From Chloracidobacterium sp. (GTDB lineage Bacteria; Acidobacteriota; Blastocatellia; Chloracidobacteriales; Chloracidobacteriaceae): a DNA stretch of 64,000 nucleotides. The notes beneath the pieces were generated by a model, which saw nothing but the letters and a program-made list of their open reading frames with translations, searched no databases and was not told the origin of the DNA. The stretch spans positions 1 through 64,000 of the forward strand of contig JANWUV010000005.1 in the NCBI GenBank assembly GCA_025057975.1, written 5' to 3'. Both the position numbers and the translations under genes were made by a program. Positions 54,324-63,003 of the stretch are shown here, one piece after another; position 1 is the first letter of the stretch; the number at the start of each line of letters is the position of its first letter.

Positions 54324-55532
54324 ATGACCACTGGCGGAGCAGATGTTCTGATTGTTGAGGACAAAGACGCGCTGCGTCAGATGTGGCGACTGACGCTGGA
54401 ACGTGCGGGCTACGGTGTTCTGGAAGCCGCTGATCTCAAACAGGCACGGCAAGCCTTGCGTCGGCAGCCGCCGACCGTGGTGCTGACCGACCTTCGACTG
54501 CCGGATGGTACGGGGCTAGACGTGTTACGTGCCGCCAAGGCGCTCGACCCTGACATGCCGGTGGTTGTCCTGACCGCCTACGGCTCAATTGAAGAGGCCG
54601 TCGCTGCCATGAAAGAGGGCGCGGAGGACTTTCTCCAGAAGCCGGTTGATCCCGATCACCTGCTGCTGGTTTTGGCGCGACTGGTCGAGACGCGCCGCTT
54701 GCGCCGTGAGTGCGTCCTGATGCGTGAGGAATACGCCCGCCGCTATGGGTTCCCGCGCATCATCGGCGACTCGCCCGCCATGCAGGAGGTGGGACGACAG
54801 CTTCAGCGCGTCGCGCCAACCGATACAACCGTCCTACTACTGGGTGAATCGGGTGTTGGGAAGGAATTGTTTGCGCGCGCTATTCATCATCTGAGCCAAC
54901 GGCGGCAGGAAGCGTTTGTCGCTGTCAACTGCGCAGCGATTCCTGAAACGCTCATTGAAAACGAACTGTTTGGCCACGAAAAAGGCGCGTTTACCGGAGC
55001 CGACGCCCGGCAGGTCGGCAAGTTCGAGTTGGCGCGCGGCGGGACGCTCTTTCTTGACGAAATTGGCGAACTGCCGTTGTCCGTGCAGTCAAAGTTCTTA
55101 CGCGCTTTGGAGGAGCGAGTTATCACGCGCATCGGCGGCGCGCAGGAAATCGGCGTCAATGTCCGCATTGTCGCCGCGACGAACCGTGATCTAGCAGCGG
55201 CGGTCGCCGCCAAAACGTTCCGGGAGGATTTGTTCTACCGACTGGCTGTGTTCACGATTGAGATTCCCCCGCTGCGCGAGCGGCGCGAGGACATCCCGGC
55301 GTTGGCGGCGCACTTTGCCGAGAAATATGGCCGGGAGATTCGTCGCCGGAAGCTCACCCTGTCGCCGGCGGCGCTTCAGGCGCTGCAAGCCTACGACTTT
55401 CCGGGCAACATCCGCGAGCTTGAAAACTGCATCGAACGTGCTTGCATTCTCTGCGACGGGACGACGCTCGAACCCGAAGACCTGCGGCTGCCGACCGCTA
55501 CGCCCCCGGCGGGGCGTCGTCGTCGAAGTTGA
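54324..55532 (+). CDS. NtrC-family sigma54 response regulator without a DNA-binding domain
   Basis: A 402-residue protein. It has a receiver (VLIVEDKDALRQMW, VLTDLRLPDGTGLDVL with the phospho-Asp, LTAYGS) at about 1-125. The sigma54 AAA+ domain follows: Walker A LLGESGVGKELFAR, the sigma54 loop ELFGHEKGAFTGA, Walker B GTLFLDEIGELPL, and R-finger region. It stops soon after NIRELENCIERACILCDG at LRLPTATPPAGRRRRS. The C-terminal Fis-type helix-turn-helix of NtrC is missing. It may activate from solution as such proteins sometimes do. ATG at 54324 is used; TTG at 54318 is in frame. Probable partner: the divergent kinase. Confidence 0.9.
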   Translation: MTTGGADVLIVEDKDALRQMWRLTLERAGYGVLEAADLKQARQALRRQPPTVVLTDLRLPDGTGLDVLRAAKALDPDMPVVVLTAYGSIEEAVAAMKEGAEDFLQKPVDPDHLLLVLARLVETRRLRRECVLMREEYARRYGFPRIIGDSPAMQEVGRQLQRVAPTDTTVLLLGESGVGKELFARAIHHLSQRRQEAFVAVNCAAIPETLIENELFGHEKGAFTGADARQVGKFELARGGTLFLDEIGELPLSVQSKFLRALEERVITRIGGAQEIGVNVRIVAATNRDLAAAVAAKTFREDLFYRLAVFTIEIPPLRERREDIPALAAHFAEKYGREIRRRKLTLSPAALQALQAYDFPGNIRELENCIERACILCDGTTLEPEDLRLPTATPPAGRRRRS

Positions 55533-56046
55533 AGCCATTTGTCCCGACCTTGTGAACCGGGCTGTCGTCGGGGCAGTCGGCCAGCAGCGCCGCGAAGGTC
55601 CGCGCTAGGCGCGGGTGTCGCTCGTCGGGAATCAGGTCGCAAAGCGGCGTCAGGACAAACCGCCGCAGATGCAGACGCGGATGGGGCAGCGTCAGCGTCA
55701 AGTCGTCGGCGACGAGAAACGCCCCCTCCGCTGTCCGACACAGCAGGACATCCACATCGAGGGGACGCGCGCCTTTCGGCGTCGTCCGTACGCGCCCAAA
55801 TTCGGCTTCAAGCGCCAGCCCGTGCGCCAGCATCGCCGTCGGCGTCAGACGGACGGTGATTTCAAGGACAGTGTTGAGAAACCACGGCTGCGCTGTGTAG
55901 TCCACCGGCGCGGTGGCGTACCAATCGGCGCAGCGCCACTGCGTCGCCTCAGCCGTCAGTCGCTCAACGGCGCGCGCCAGCGTCGCTGCGCGGTCGCCAA
56001 GGTTGCTTCCCAAGCCAAGGTAAAATGTGTGCAGCGCCGCCGTCAT
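55498..56046 (-). CDS. folK: 2-amino-4-hydroxy-6-hydroxymethyldihydropteridine pyrophosphokinase
   Basis: A 182-residue folate-pathway enzyme (HPPK), transferring pyrophosphate from ATP to hydroxymethyldihydropterin. It has FYLGLGSNLGDRAATL, APVDYTAQPWFLNTVLEI, the signature RPLDVDVLLC preceded by GRVRTTPKGA, and LPHPRLHLRRFVLTPL. The last 12 codons overlap the end of the convergent sigma54 regulator. They form a tail ending DDDAPPGA that is not part of the usual fold. Confidence 0.93.
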   Translation of the reverse strand: MTAALHTFYLGLGSNLGDRAATLARAVERLTAEATQWRCADWYATAPVDYTAQPWFLNTVLEITVRLTPTAMLAHGLALEAEFGRVRTTPKGARPLDVDVLLCRTAEGAFLVADDLTLTLPHPRLHLRRFVLTPLCDLIPDERHPRLARTFAALLADCPDDSPVHKVGTNGFNFDDDAPPGA

Positions 56047-56124
56047 ACACCAAAACGACTTGCCTTACGCCGCTGCGGCGTGCGATTGAGAGAAAGCAGT
56101 TTCCATCTTGTCCAGTCCGTACGG

Positions 56125-56490
56125 ATGTCCACGCCGACCATGTTTGCCACGCCCCCGGCGGAACTCTTCGAGCCTTACGAACGCCTCATCCCGATTGAGG
56201 TCTTGGGGCGGGTTGTCCACGTCCCGGAAAACAACGTCGTCCTACGCGGCTTTCAGTTCCTCGACCTAGAAAGCATCTCGTACGGGGATTTTTGCTGGAA
56301 CGGCGACTGTACGAACTGCCAGATTCGCTACTATCGCCCCGGCGAGGACCGCGAGCGGCCGGCGCTGTCGTGCCGCATCCAGGCCCGCGAAGGAATGCGC
56401 ATCGTGGGCTTGAGCAAACACATTCGGCTGCGCTGCCTGAGCGACGCCGCGCCGCCCACTGCTTTCACCGCCGCGCCGTCACCAACTTGA
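56125..56490 (+). CDS. Small [2Fe-2S] ferredoxin-like protein
   Basis: A 121-residue protein. A beta-grasp ferredoxin pattern is seen: IPIEVLGRVVHVPENNVVLRGFQFLDLESISYG, then FCWNGDCTNCQIRYY with Cys spacing CxxxxCxxC, and a later Cys in LSCRIQAREGMRI. These are four possible cluster ligands as in plant-type ferredoxins. The N-terminus is uncertain: ATG at 56125 or 56140, with the longer frame to 55615 lying under folK. Function and partner are unknown. The last 26 bases overlap the convergent peptidase gene. Confidence 0.75.
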   Translation: MSTPTMFATPPAELFEPYERLIPIEVLGRVVHVPENNVVLRGFQFLDLESISYGDFCWNGDCTNCQIRYYRPGEDRERPALSCRIQAREGMRIVGLSKHIRLRCLSDAAPPTAFTAAPSPT

Positions 56491-58282
56491 ACGTCAGCCG
56501 CTGTGCGCCGCGCAGGACAATCACCTCGACTTCCTGCTCTGGTTCAAGCTCCTGCAACACGTAGGTGTAGTCGTAAACACTCTTGATGTCGCGTCCGGCT
56601 AACCCGACGATGACATCCCCGGCTTGCAGTCCCACCTTGGCCGCCGGGCTGCCTTCGCGGACGCCGGCCAGTTTGACGCCGGCGATTTCCGCCGCGTAGT
56701 CGGGAATCGTGCCCAATGAAACGCGGAAGCTGCCGCGCGCCCGCTCGGCTGGCTCGCTCGCCTTAGGCGCGATGAAATCAGGCGGCGTCGGCAGGTTCGC
56801 CGCCGTACGGATGACGTCGCCAATTAGACCCAACACCCGTCGCTCACCTGCGTAGTTGATTTTGTCCGCCGTGTCGGACGGGCGGTGGTAGTCGGGGTGA
56901 CTGCCGGTGAAGAAAAACAGCACTGGGATGTTTCGTTTGTAGAACGACGCATGATCGCTCGGCCCGAAGCCGCTTTCGCCCAGCGACAGGTCAAAGCCAT
57001 GCCGCTGGTTGGCTTCCGTCAGGAGCGGTCGCCAAACCGACGAGGTGCCGACCCCTTGAACAGTGAGTCGGTTGTCGCGCAGGCGGCCGATCATATCCAT
57101 ATTGACCATGGCGACGATGCGCTTGCCGCGCGTCGTCGGATGGTCAACAAAGTAGGCCGAGCCGATCAACCCCTTTTCTTCGGCGGAAAACGCAATAAAG
57201 AGCAGGCTGCGCTTAGGCCGCGCCATTCGCCGACCGAACGCTTGGGCAAGTTCGATAAGGCCGGCCGTACCGGAAGCATTGTCGTCCGCGCCGGGGTGTA
57301 CATCGCCTTCACGCGGCGCAAGGGAGTTTGGGCCGCCGAGTCCTAGGTGGTCGTAGTGTGCGCCGACGACGATGACTTCCTCGCGCAGGGTCGGATCGCC
57401 GCCCTCCAGAAAGCCGATGATGTTGAAACCTGTTTGCCGTTCCTTGACGAGTTCCGTTTGCAGCGCCAGTCGGACGTTAGGCAGCGTCCGCGACGCCGGC
57501 TGCCCACTCGCGGCGATGGCTTTTTCGAGATCAGCGACCGGCGTCCCCAGCAGCTTGGCGGCGAAGGCGCGGCTGACGACAGCGCAGGGAAAGCCAGCGT
57601 CACCAAAGGCGTCGTCGTAGCGCAGGCGCGCGACTTGTGCGCGACTGAAGTCGTCATCTTCCGCGATGACGATCAGGGCCGCCGCGCCTTGGTTGCGGGC
57701 TGTCGTTGCCTTATAGCGCAGCGATAGGAAGGGGCCGAACTTCGTATGCGGGTTTGAGCCGGCTGGGCTGTAAGGCAGCGTCAGAACGATGCGCCCTTTG
57801 ACATCCAGCCCAGCGTAGTCGTCATACTGCGCGTCTTTGGCGGCGGCGATGCCGTAGCCTGCAAAGACTACCTCGCCTTCCGTTGCGCCGTTGGCGGAAA
57901 ACGCCAACGGGCGAAAATCGGCGTCGGCCTTGGCTGTCAAGCGTGTTGCGCCGATGGTCGCCGTCAGGGCGTTCCGACGTCCCAGACGGACTTTGGCGAT
58001 GAAGGGAAATGGCTGCCAGTAGCCTTTCTCGCCCAGCGGGCGCAGTCCGGCGCGTCGGAAGTGGCTGGTGATGTACTGCGCGGCTTTGTCCGCGCCGGGC
58101 GTACCGGGCAGGCGTCCGGCGAGTTCAGTGGACGCCAGATAACCGATATGTCGGCGCAAGGCGACTTCAAGGGCGGCGTCGGCCGGGGCGACTTCGGCGA
58201 AGTAAGCCGGCGGAGGCGACGACAGCCACAGGGTCAGCAGAGCGACTAGGACAAGGCGATACAGGCGGGCGACAACTGGCAT
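56465..58282 (-). CDS. M28 family metallopeptidase with PA and PDZ domains
   Basis: A 605-residue exported zinc peptidase. The signal peptide (1 to about 28) is followed by a PA insert (VFAGYGIAAAKDAQYDDYAGLDVKGRIVLTL). The M28 catalytic part has VIVVGAHYDHLG (first zinc ligands), HPGADDNASGTAGLIELA, FIAFSAEEKGLIGS (catalytic and ligand Glu pair), and GPSDHASFYKRNIPVLFFFTG with the last His. The C-terminal PDZ carries GLQAGDVIVGLAG. An aminopeptidase is likely, in the periplasm or outside. Its end overlaps the ferredoxin-like gene on the other strand. Confidence 0.92.
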   Translation of the reverse strand: MPVVARLYRLVLVALLTLWLSSPPPAYFAEVAPADAALEVALRRHIGYLASTELAGRLPGTPGADKAAQYITSHFRRAGLRPLGEKGYWQPFPFIAKVRLGRRNALTATIGATRLTAKADADFRPLAFSANGATEGEVVFAGYGIAAAKDAQYDDYAGLDVKGRIVLTLPYSPAGSNPHTKFGPFLSLRYKATTARNQGAAALIVIAEDDDFSRAQVARLRYDDAFGDAGFPCAVVSRAFAAKLLGTPVADLEKAIAASGQPASRTLPNVRLALQTELVKERQTGFNIIGFLEGGDPTLREEVIVVGAHYDHLGLGGPNSLAPREGDVHPGADDNASGTAGLIELAQAFGRRMARPKRSLLFIAFSAEEKGLIGSAYFVDHPTTRGKRIVAMVNMDMIGRLRDNRLTVQGVGTSSVWRPLLTEANQRHGFDLSLGESGFGPSDHASFYKRNIPVLFFFTGSHPDYHRPSDTADKINYAGERRVLGLIGDVIRTAANLPTPPDFIAPKASEPAERARGSFRVSLGTIPDYAAEIAGVKLAGVREGSPAAKVGLQAGDVIVGLAGRDIKSVYDYTYVLQELEPEQEVEVIVLRGAQRLTFKLVTARR

Positions 58283-58328
58283 AGACGTACGGCAGGCGGG
58301 CGGTAAAAGGCGAACGCGGTAAAGCAGG

Positions 58329-59702
58329 TCAGCACAGCATCACCAGGACCGCCCGGTTGGTTTCAGCTTGTGTGACGCGACGATTATAGGCTTCCACAAC
58401 ACGCCGAAACACCCTATCAAGCGGTTCCGCCTTCTCCGCCGCAATTTCGATAAGGTTCATCGCCAAATAATCTTCCAGAGCAAAAACAGTGACGCGGTTC
58501 TCGATGCCCATGGCTTCAGCCAGCCCGCGCGCTTTAGCGACCTTTTCCCGAAGTGTCACCACAATCGGACGACTCCCTTGACGCAGGTTCGCTTGGCATT
58601 TTTCCAAGAGTGGTTGAGTCGGGTTGGCGGTGACATGAATGACAACCTGCCCGTTGAGCAAATCAAAATCCCCACTCCGTCCGGTTTGTTGATCCGGCGC
58701 ATGAGCCGGCAGCGCCGAAACGTCAAAATCTGGAAAGCGAAGCTCAAGCTTTGCGCCGACCAAGTGCTGTTCAACGACGCCGGTCGAGGTTGTGCGCGCT
58801 GCGGTCAGTAGGCGCTCAACCCAGCTTGTTGGGGACTCGTTCACATCAAGGTTAAACTGTAGCCTTTGCGCAGTCTGACTCTCCGCTTCTTGGCGCAGTC
58901 GGCTAAGTAGAACGTCAAGTACGGCGCGTCGTTGCCCGGCGTCAAGCGCCGCCAGCGGCGCTCCCCAATCAAGGGCTTCAAACAACCGCCGTCCCTCATG
59001 CGGAGCTTGGCGGGTGGTAACTTCTTTGAGGTAATCAGTTGGAAATCCGTGACGTGCGAGCGTCTGGCGCAGTGTGCGCCCGCGTGCGCCCATGATCTCG
59101 CCGCCTGAACTAACAACCGTTTTGGGCATGAGAGGAAGCGTTTCGGCGCGGAGGATGTGGTCAATGACGACCACGCCGACAGCCACGGTATTGCGTGAAA
59201 GCCTGCCCCTTCGCCGACAAGACTCAAGCCACGTGTCAAACTGCGCGCCGAGGCGCTGTTGAATGGACGCCGTTTCCATATGCTCCTTCCGCTCGGCGAG
59301 AACGGCTTGCAGTCGCCGTCGGATGCCCGGCAAGTCACGCGACAACTCATGCTCCCAGAATCTTACAACGCGCCACCCCTGTTCAGTCAGGCGGCGTGTC
59401 TGGTCGGCGGCGCGCTCGATGTTGCGGGTGATTTTACGTCGCCAGTCGTCGCGGCGCGTCTCCGGCAACGGCCGTCGGCATACCGGGCAACCGTGCCAAA
59501 AACAACCGTCGCTAAAAACGGCGATCTTGAGTGTATCCACGGCGGCGTCGGGTTGACCCGGCAGGTCAGGGGCGTTTTTTCGCCATCCGCGCACGCGCAA
59601 ACCGGCGAGCAACGACCAGAGGCGGCGTTCGATGCGCGTCCCCTTGCCCTTGACCGCCTGCATTGTACGACGGCGGGCTTCCGGCGAAAGATTGTCAACC
59701 AT
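58329..59702 (-). CDS. Vsr-type nicking endonuclease fused to a DUF4928 domain
   Basis: A 457-residue two-domain protein. Residues 1-140 are a full Vsr endonuclease: MQAVKGKGTRIERRLW, LPGQPDAAVDTLKIAVFSDG with the catalytic Asp, CFWHGC, zinc Cys residues, KITRNIERAADQTRRLTEQGWRVVRFWE. Vsr cuts next to T:G mismatches made by 5-methylcytosine deamination. Residues 145-457 match DUF4928, seen in proteins beside C5 methyltransferases and thought to be restriction enzymes: RLSRNTVAVGVVVIDHIL, SSGGEIMGARGRTL, YLKEVTTRQAPHEGRRL. ATG at 59702 overlaps the methyltransferase stop by eight bases, so the two are coupled. The fusion may join repair and restriction in one chain. Confidence 0.8.
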   Translation of the reverse strand: MVDNLSPEARRRTMQAVKGKGTRIERRLWSLLAGLRVRGWRKNAPDLPGQPDAAVDTLKIAVFSDGCFWHGCPVCRRPLPETRRDDWRRKITRNIERAADQTRRLTEQGWRVVRFWEHELSRDLPGIRRRLQAVLAERKEHMETASIQQRLGAQFDTWLESCRRRGRLSRNTVAVGVVVIDHILRAETLPLMPKTVVSSGGEIMGARGRTLRQTLARHGFPTDYLKEVTTRQAPHEGRRLFEALDWGAPLAALDAGQRRAVLDVLLSRLRQEAESQTAQRLQFNLDVNESPTSWVERLLTAARTTSTGVVEQHLVGAKLELRFPDFDVSALPAHAPDQQTGRSGDFDLLNGQVVIHVTANPTQPLLEKCQANLRQGSRPIVVTLREKVAKARGLAEAMGIENRVTVFALEDYLAMNLIEIAAEKAEPLDRVFRRVVEAYNRRVTQAETNRAVLVMLC

Positions 59703-61011
59703 CCGGCAGTAAGCGGGGTTGATAGGCGGCAGTGCTGTAAGCCGCCGGAGCAACGTGAGAACGACCACCGGCGGCTTGTAGTTGGAGCGCCTTTCCAAGA
59801 TGGTGATCGGCCACCCAAGCGACGGCCGGCACGCACACGGCGTCGCCGAACGCCGTCACCGCCTGCGTTTCACTCAAACCCGTACCATCCAGCGGAATGT
59901 CATCCGGGACGCCCTGCAGTCGCACGTATTCACGCGCCGTGAGCGCCCGCATGCGAAGGCGTCCACATCCGGCGCGGACCAAAAACTGCCGGCCGTTGCC
60001 GCCGGCCGCCGTCCGTAGGCAACCGGCGATGTCGTCCGTGCGGACTTCGGCGCGTTGTCCATCGGCGCGACGGCGGCGGTAAAACGTCCGGCAGGTTTCA
60101 ACCGGCGCAGCCGCCAGCTTCTCCACATAAACCCGGTGCGCCGCCGACATCATTGCCAGATGACGCTCGGTTTCCGCCAGGGTCCACCAGCGCGGATCAT
60201 GTTCGGCGAGTGGTTCAAGGATGTCGTTCAAGCCGCCGGCGCGGAGCGGAGGCGGGAGCGGAAGGGACAGGGCAAACCACGGCAAATCCGCATTCCGGTG
60301 AACCGCCTCGCGCAGACGCGGTGAAAGCAGTCCGGCCGGCCGCGCCAACAGTCGGTTGCGGTTGCCGACTTCCGGCGCGGCGAAAAAAGCCTTCCAGCGG
60401 GGCGTCACACCGATGAGGAACACGCGCGGGCGGCTCTGCGGCGTAAAGCGCCGCGCGTCGAGCGTCAACACGTCGCAGGCGTAACCGAGGTCGGCCAGCG
60501 CGCCGACCGTGACGCGAAAATCGCGCCCGTCGTTGGCGTAGAGCCAGCCGGGGACGTTTTCCAGCAACAGGAGCGGCGGCCGCCGGTCGCCTTGCTGTTC
60601 GAGAAGGCGCGCAAAGCCCCAAAAGGCGCTCGACCCGGTTTCCGATGGTCTCTCTTTCGCGCACTTCTCGTCATCCCTCATCCCCCATCCCTCATCCCTC
60701 CAGTTGGTCTTCCTGTCTTTGATGCCCGCCATCTTGCCGGCCAGCGACACGTCAATGCAGGGAAATGAACAGGCGGCCAAGGTCGCCGGGGGTACGTCTT
60801 CGGGGCGCAAATCAAACACGTCGCCGACGCGATAAACGTCGGTTTCGTGCGGGAAAAACACGCGATAAAACGCCGCTTTCTTCGGCGACACGTCGTTGGC
60901 GAACAGGATGCGCCAACCTGAACGGCGCAGCGCCATCCCCACGAGGCCGATGCCGGCGAAGTACTCAACAGCGGTAGGTGGAGGTTGACGACGTTGAACC
61001 ACGCCTTGCAT
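59695..61011 (-). CDS. DNA (cytosine-5) methyltransferase
   Basis: A 438-residue C5 methyltransferase, modifying cytosine in a restriction-modification set. Motif I AVEYFAGIGLVG (14-25); motif IV FPCID with catalytic Cys85, where the usual PCQ is PCI as in the PCxD subgroup; motif VI ENVPG (151-155); motif VIII QSRPRVFLIG. The target region comes next, then motifs IX and X (LTAREYVRLQGVP, AVTAFGDAVCVPAVAWV). Residues about 103-122 (after DRKTNW) are an insert encoded by the heptamer repeats at 60672-60699 and following bases. The specificity is unknown. It is the first gene of the pair with Vsr-DUF4928. Confidence 0.93.
   Translation of the reverse strand: MQGVVQRRQPPPTAVEYFAGIGLVGMALRRSGWRILFANDVSPKKAAFYRVFFPHETDVYRVGDVFDLRPEDVPPATLAACSFPCIDVSLAGKMAGIKDRKTNWRDEGWGMRDDEKCAKERPSETGSSAFWGFARLLEQQGDRRPPLLLLENVPGWLYANDGRDFRVTVGALADLGYACDVLTLDARRFTPQSRPRVFLIGVTPRWKAFFAAPEVGNRNRLLARPAGLLSPRLREAVHRNADLPWFALSLPLPPPLRAGGLNDILEPLAEHDPRWWTLAETERHLAMMSAAHRVYVEKLAAAPVETCRTFYRRRRADGQRAEVRTDDIAGCLRTAAGGNGRQFLVRAGCGRLRMRALTAREYVRLQGVPDDIPLDGTGLSETQAVTAFGDAVCVPAVAWVADHHLGKALQLQAAGGRSHVAPAAYSTAAYQPRLLPDG
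60672..60699. repeat. Four tandem heptamers inside the methyltransferase gene
   Basis: Four copies of CATCCCY in a row (CATCCCT, CATCCCC, CATCCCT, CATCCCT on the plus strand) lie in the coding frame at residues about 105-114. Since seven is not a multiple of three, gain or loss of a unit shifts the frame. The encoded stretch is not part of a conserved motif. Confidence 0.85.
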
Positions 61012-61305
61012 CCGAGTCCATTTGTTCAGAATAAGTCAGAATCAGAATAAGTTAGCTAGGCGCTAATGCATGGCTCTGTTCAGCCGCTTGGAAACCGGCA
61101 GGGCAAGGTATCACTTTCACCCGGTCGCTTCCCAACTGATGTACGCAAACGCCTCTATCCAGAAGCAGTGCGGACTTCTTTGCGTCCGGTGGTCTCACCT
61201 ACGGAACAAGGTCTTACTGTGCGCTGCCGGACTTGCAACCAAGCTGGCATGGCGTAAGCTCGCGCCGGCTTCAGCAGCTTACAAGGAAAGCGAGTCGCTC
61301 ACGTC
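61012..61305. other. Intergenic region upstream of the methyltransferase and MoxR genes
   Basis: About 290 bases between divergent genes. CAGAATAAGT occurs twice close together (near 61027 and 61041), just above the methyltransferase start, and may mark its promoter or a control site. No ORF or RNA gene was recognised. Confidence 0.4.
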
Positions 61306-62283
61306 GTGACGCCGTCTTCGACTTCCGTCGCACCAAATCCGACCAGCGCTGCCGAACAGTTACATGCCCTTGAGTCCGCCATTGAAACCGTCGTGCGCGG
61401 CAAGCGCCAAGTGGTGCGACTTGCCTTGGTCACACTTGTCGCCGACGGACATCTGCTGATCGAAGACGTGCCGGGCGTCGGCAAAACCACCTTGGCGCGC
61501 GCGCTTTCCCGCGCCCTTGATTGTTCCTTCCAACGCATCCAGTTTACAAGCGACCTGCTGCCCAGCGACGTACTGGGCTTGAGCGTCTACGACCAGCCTA
61601 CCGGACGCTTTGAGTTTCGCCGAGGGCCGATCTTCGCCAACGTTGTCCTTGCCGACGAAATCAACCGGACGACACCCAAGACTCAAAGCTGTTTGCTGGA
61701 AGCGATGGCGGAGGGTCGGGTGACGATTGAAAACCAGACCTTCGACTTGCCCAAGCCATTTATCGTGCTGGCAACGCAAAATCCCATCGAGCACCACGGA
61801 ACGTATCCGCTGCCGGAGTCGCAGCTTGACCGCTTCATGATGCGCTTGAGTATGGGCTACCCGGCCGCTGAAGACGAACGCCAAATCCTGCTTGGTAAGG
61901 TCCGGCGTGACCCGCTGCTGGATTTACAACCCGTGCTGAGTGGCGACGACGTGCTGGCGTTGCAGGAACAGGCGCGCAATGTCCGGGTGGACGACGCGCT
62001 GGTGGATTATTTGCTGCGCATTGTCAACGCCACCCGTACGTCAGAACTGCTCGAAATGGGCGTCAGTCCACGGGGCAGTTTGGCGCTGTTTCGTGCGGCA
62101 CAGGCGCAAGCGCTGTTTGAAGGACGCGACTACTGCTTGCCGGATGACATCAAGCGTCTGGCCGTACCGGTGCTGTCGCACCGCATCATTGTCAATCCGC
62201 GCTATGCGCGCGGCGCACGCGAAACCGATGACGCCAACGCTGCGCTGGAAGAAATTCTCAAAACGGTTGCCGTGCCGATGTGA
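61306..62283 (+). CDS. MoxR family AAA+ ATPase
   Basis: A 325-residue AAA+ chaperone-like ATPase. Walker A is EDVPGVGKTTLA, preceded by GHLLI. FTSDLLPSDVLGLSVYD is followed by Walker B VVLADEINRTTPKTQSCLLEAM, VLATQNPIEHHGTYPLPESQLDRFMM with sensor 1 and the Arg finger, and a C-terminal lid with SPRGSLALFRAAQAQALFEGR. MoxR proteins usually act with DUF58/VWA proteins; none follows here. The start is GTG at 61306. The DUF4129 and DUF4350 partners often found next to MoxR are at 21.7-24.1 kb. Confidence 0.93.
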   Translation: MTPSSTSVAPNPTSAAEQLHALESAIETVVRGKRQVVRLALVTLVADGHLLIEDVPGVGKTTLARALSRALDCSFQRIQFTSDLLPSDVLGLSVYDQPTGRFEFRRGPIFANVVLADEINRTTPKTQSCLLEAMAEGRVTIENQTFDLPKPFIVLATQNPIEHHGTYPLPESQLDRFMMRLSMGYPAAEDERQILLGKVRRDPLLDLQPVLSGDDVLALQEQARNVRVDDALVDYLLRIVNATRTSELLEMGVSPRGSLALFRAAQAQALFEGRDYCLPDDIKRLAVPVLSHRIIVNPRYARGARETDDANAALEEILKTVAVPM

Positions 62284-62498
62284 AGCCGAATGGGAAGACG
62301 AGGAAGAGGAGGAAGGCGAGGCGGCGGTAGAGCTGCTTGCTGTGGACTGTCGTGCGGAAAAAGCGCTGTTACGTCAGTTGACACCATGCCGCGCCCACCG
62401 GAACAAATGCCGCTACGGTCGCCTGCTGTGCTGGTGTAGCCGCCTTGAAGCAAAACGCCTATCAGCTGACACCTGCGGAGAATGACTCCCCAACGAGT
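62284..62498. other. Short non-coding stretch after MoxR
   Basis: No gene is seen. An acidic open frame continues past the MoxR stop in another phase, but it begins inside MoxR and is a shadow. No clear terminator hairpin was found. Confidence 0.35.
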
Positions 62499-62839
62499 TC
62501 AGGGCTTGAGTCCAGCCTGTAGAATGTCCGCCACTGCGTCAATGATCCCCTTCAGGAATTCCGTTTCAGGGCCGCCCACTTGCGCCGTCATAAGAGCAGC
62601 GCCGGTGTGAACAACTTGCCGGGACGCGCATAGCTCGTTACACGCAAAGAACCTGTGTGAAAGCTGGCCTCGGTCAGCTTGACGGCTCGTTTGTCGCTCT
62701 ATGGGTTGCTGTCAATTGACACAAAATCCAGCTCGCTCCAGCATCCGCTAAAACTACGGCTGGTCTCAACTTGGCTTGTGATAGGTCGGAAAACGAAAGA
62801 GGGGATGATCACGACGTCTCCTGTTGTAGGTATGACCAC
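62499..62839 (-). pseudogene. Broken PemK/MazF-family toxin gene
   Basis: Read on the reverse strand and joined over frameshifts, the text gives a PemK/MazF-like toxin (ribosome-independent mRNA endonuclease family). GTG at 62839 lies at a good distance from GGAGGAAG, then GDVVIIP, FSDLSQAKLRPAVVLADAG with the typical RPAVVL, and a break. DKRAVKLTEASFHTGSLR and TSYARPGKLFT follow, a break, and EFLKGIIDAVADILQAGLKP before a stop. At least three frame changes lie near 62800, 62705 and 62600. The total of about 113 codons is the family length. None of this forms a long ORF, so it is easily missed. Inactive as it stands. Confidence 0.7.
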
Positions 62840-63003
62840 GCGGCATCTTCCTCCGGCCGATTCCGATCTTCCGCCAACGCAAGTTCGCTCAAAGTCGCTG
62901 TCTCAGAAGCGTTGCCTATCGGCTCATCTAAAAGATAACCAACGCTCGCCGCACCTCTAACAACCGGACTAGTTCCAACAAGCGAACACGTTTCCGCTCG
63001 TCA
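62809..63003 (-). pseudogene. Possible antitoxin remnant upstream of the PemK-like gene
   Basis: An open stretch of about 60 codons without a normal start ends at 62809 after ELALAEDRNRPEEDAAWSYL, overlapping the toxin start as PemI/MazE genes usually do. Its acidic C-terminus fits an antitoxin, but no family motif is visible. This is inference from position only. Confidence 0.3.

Noticed and set aside
60672-60699. Tandem repeats as a CRISPR array
   Set aside because: Units are seven bases with no spacers and lie inside a coding frame.
62281-62485. Acidic ORF downstream of MoxR
   Set aside because: It begins inside MoxR in another frame and has no own start signal.
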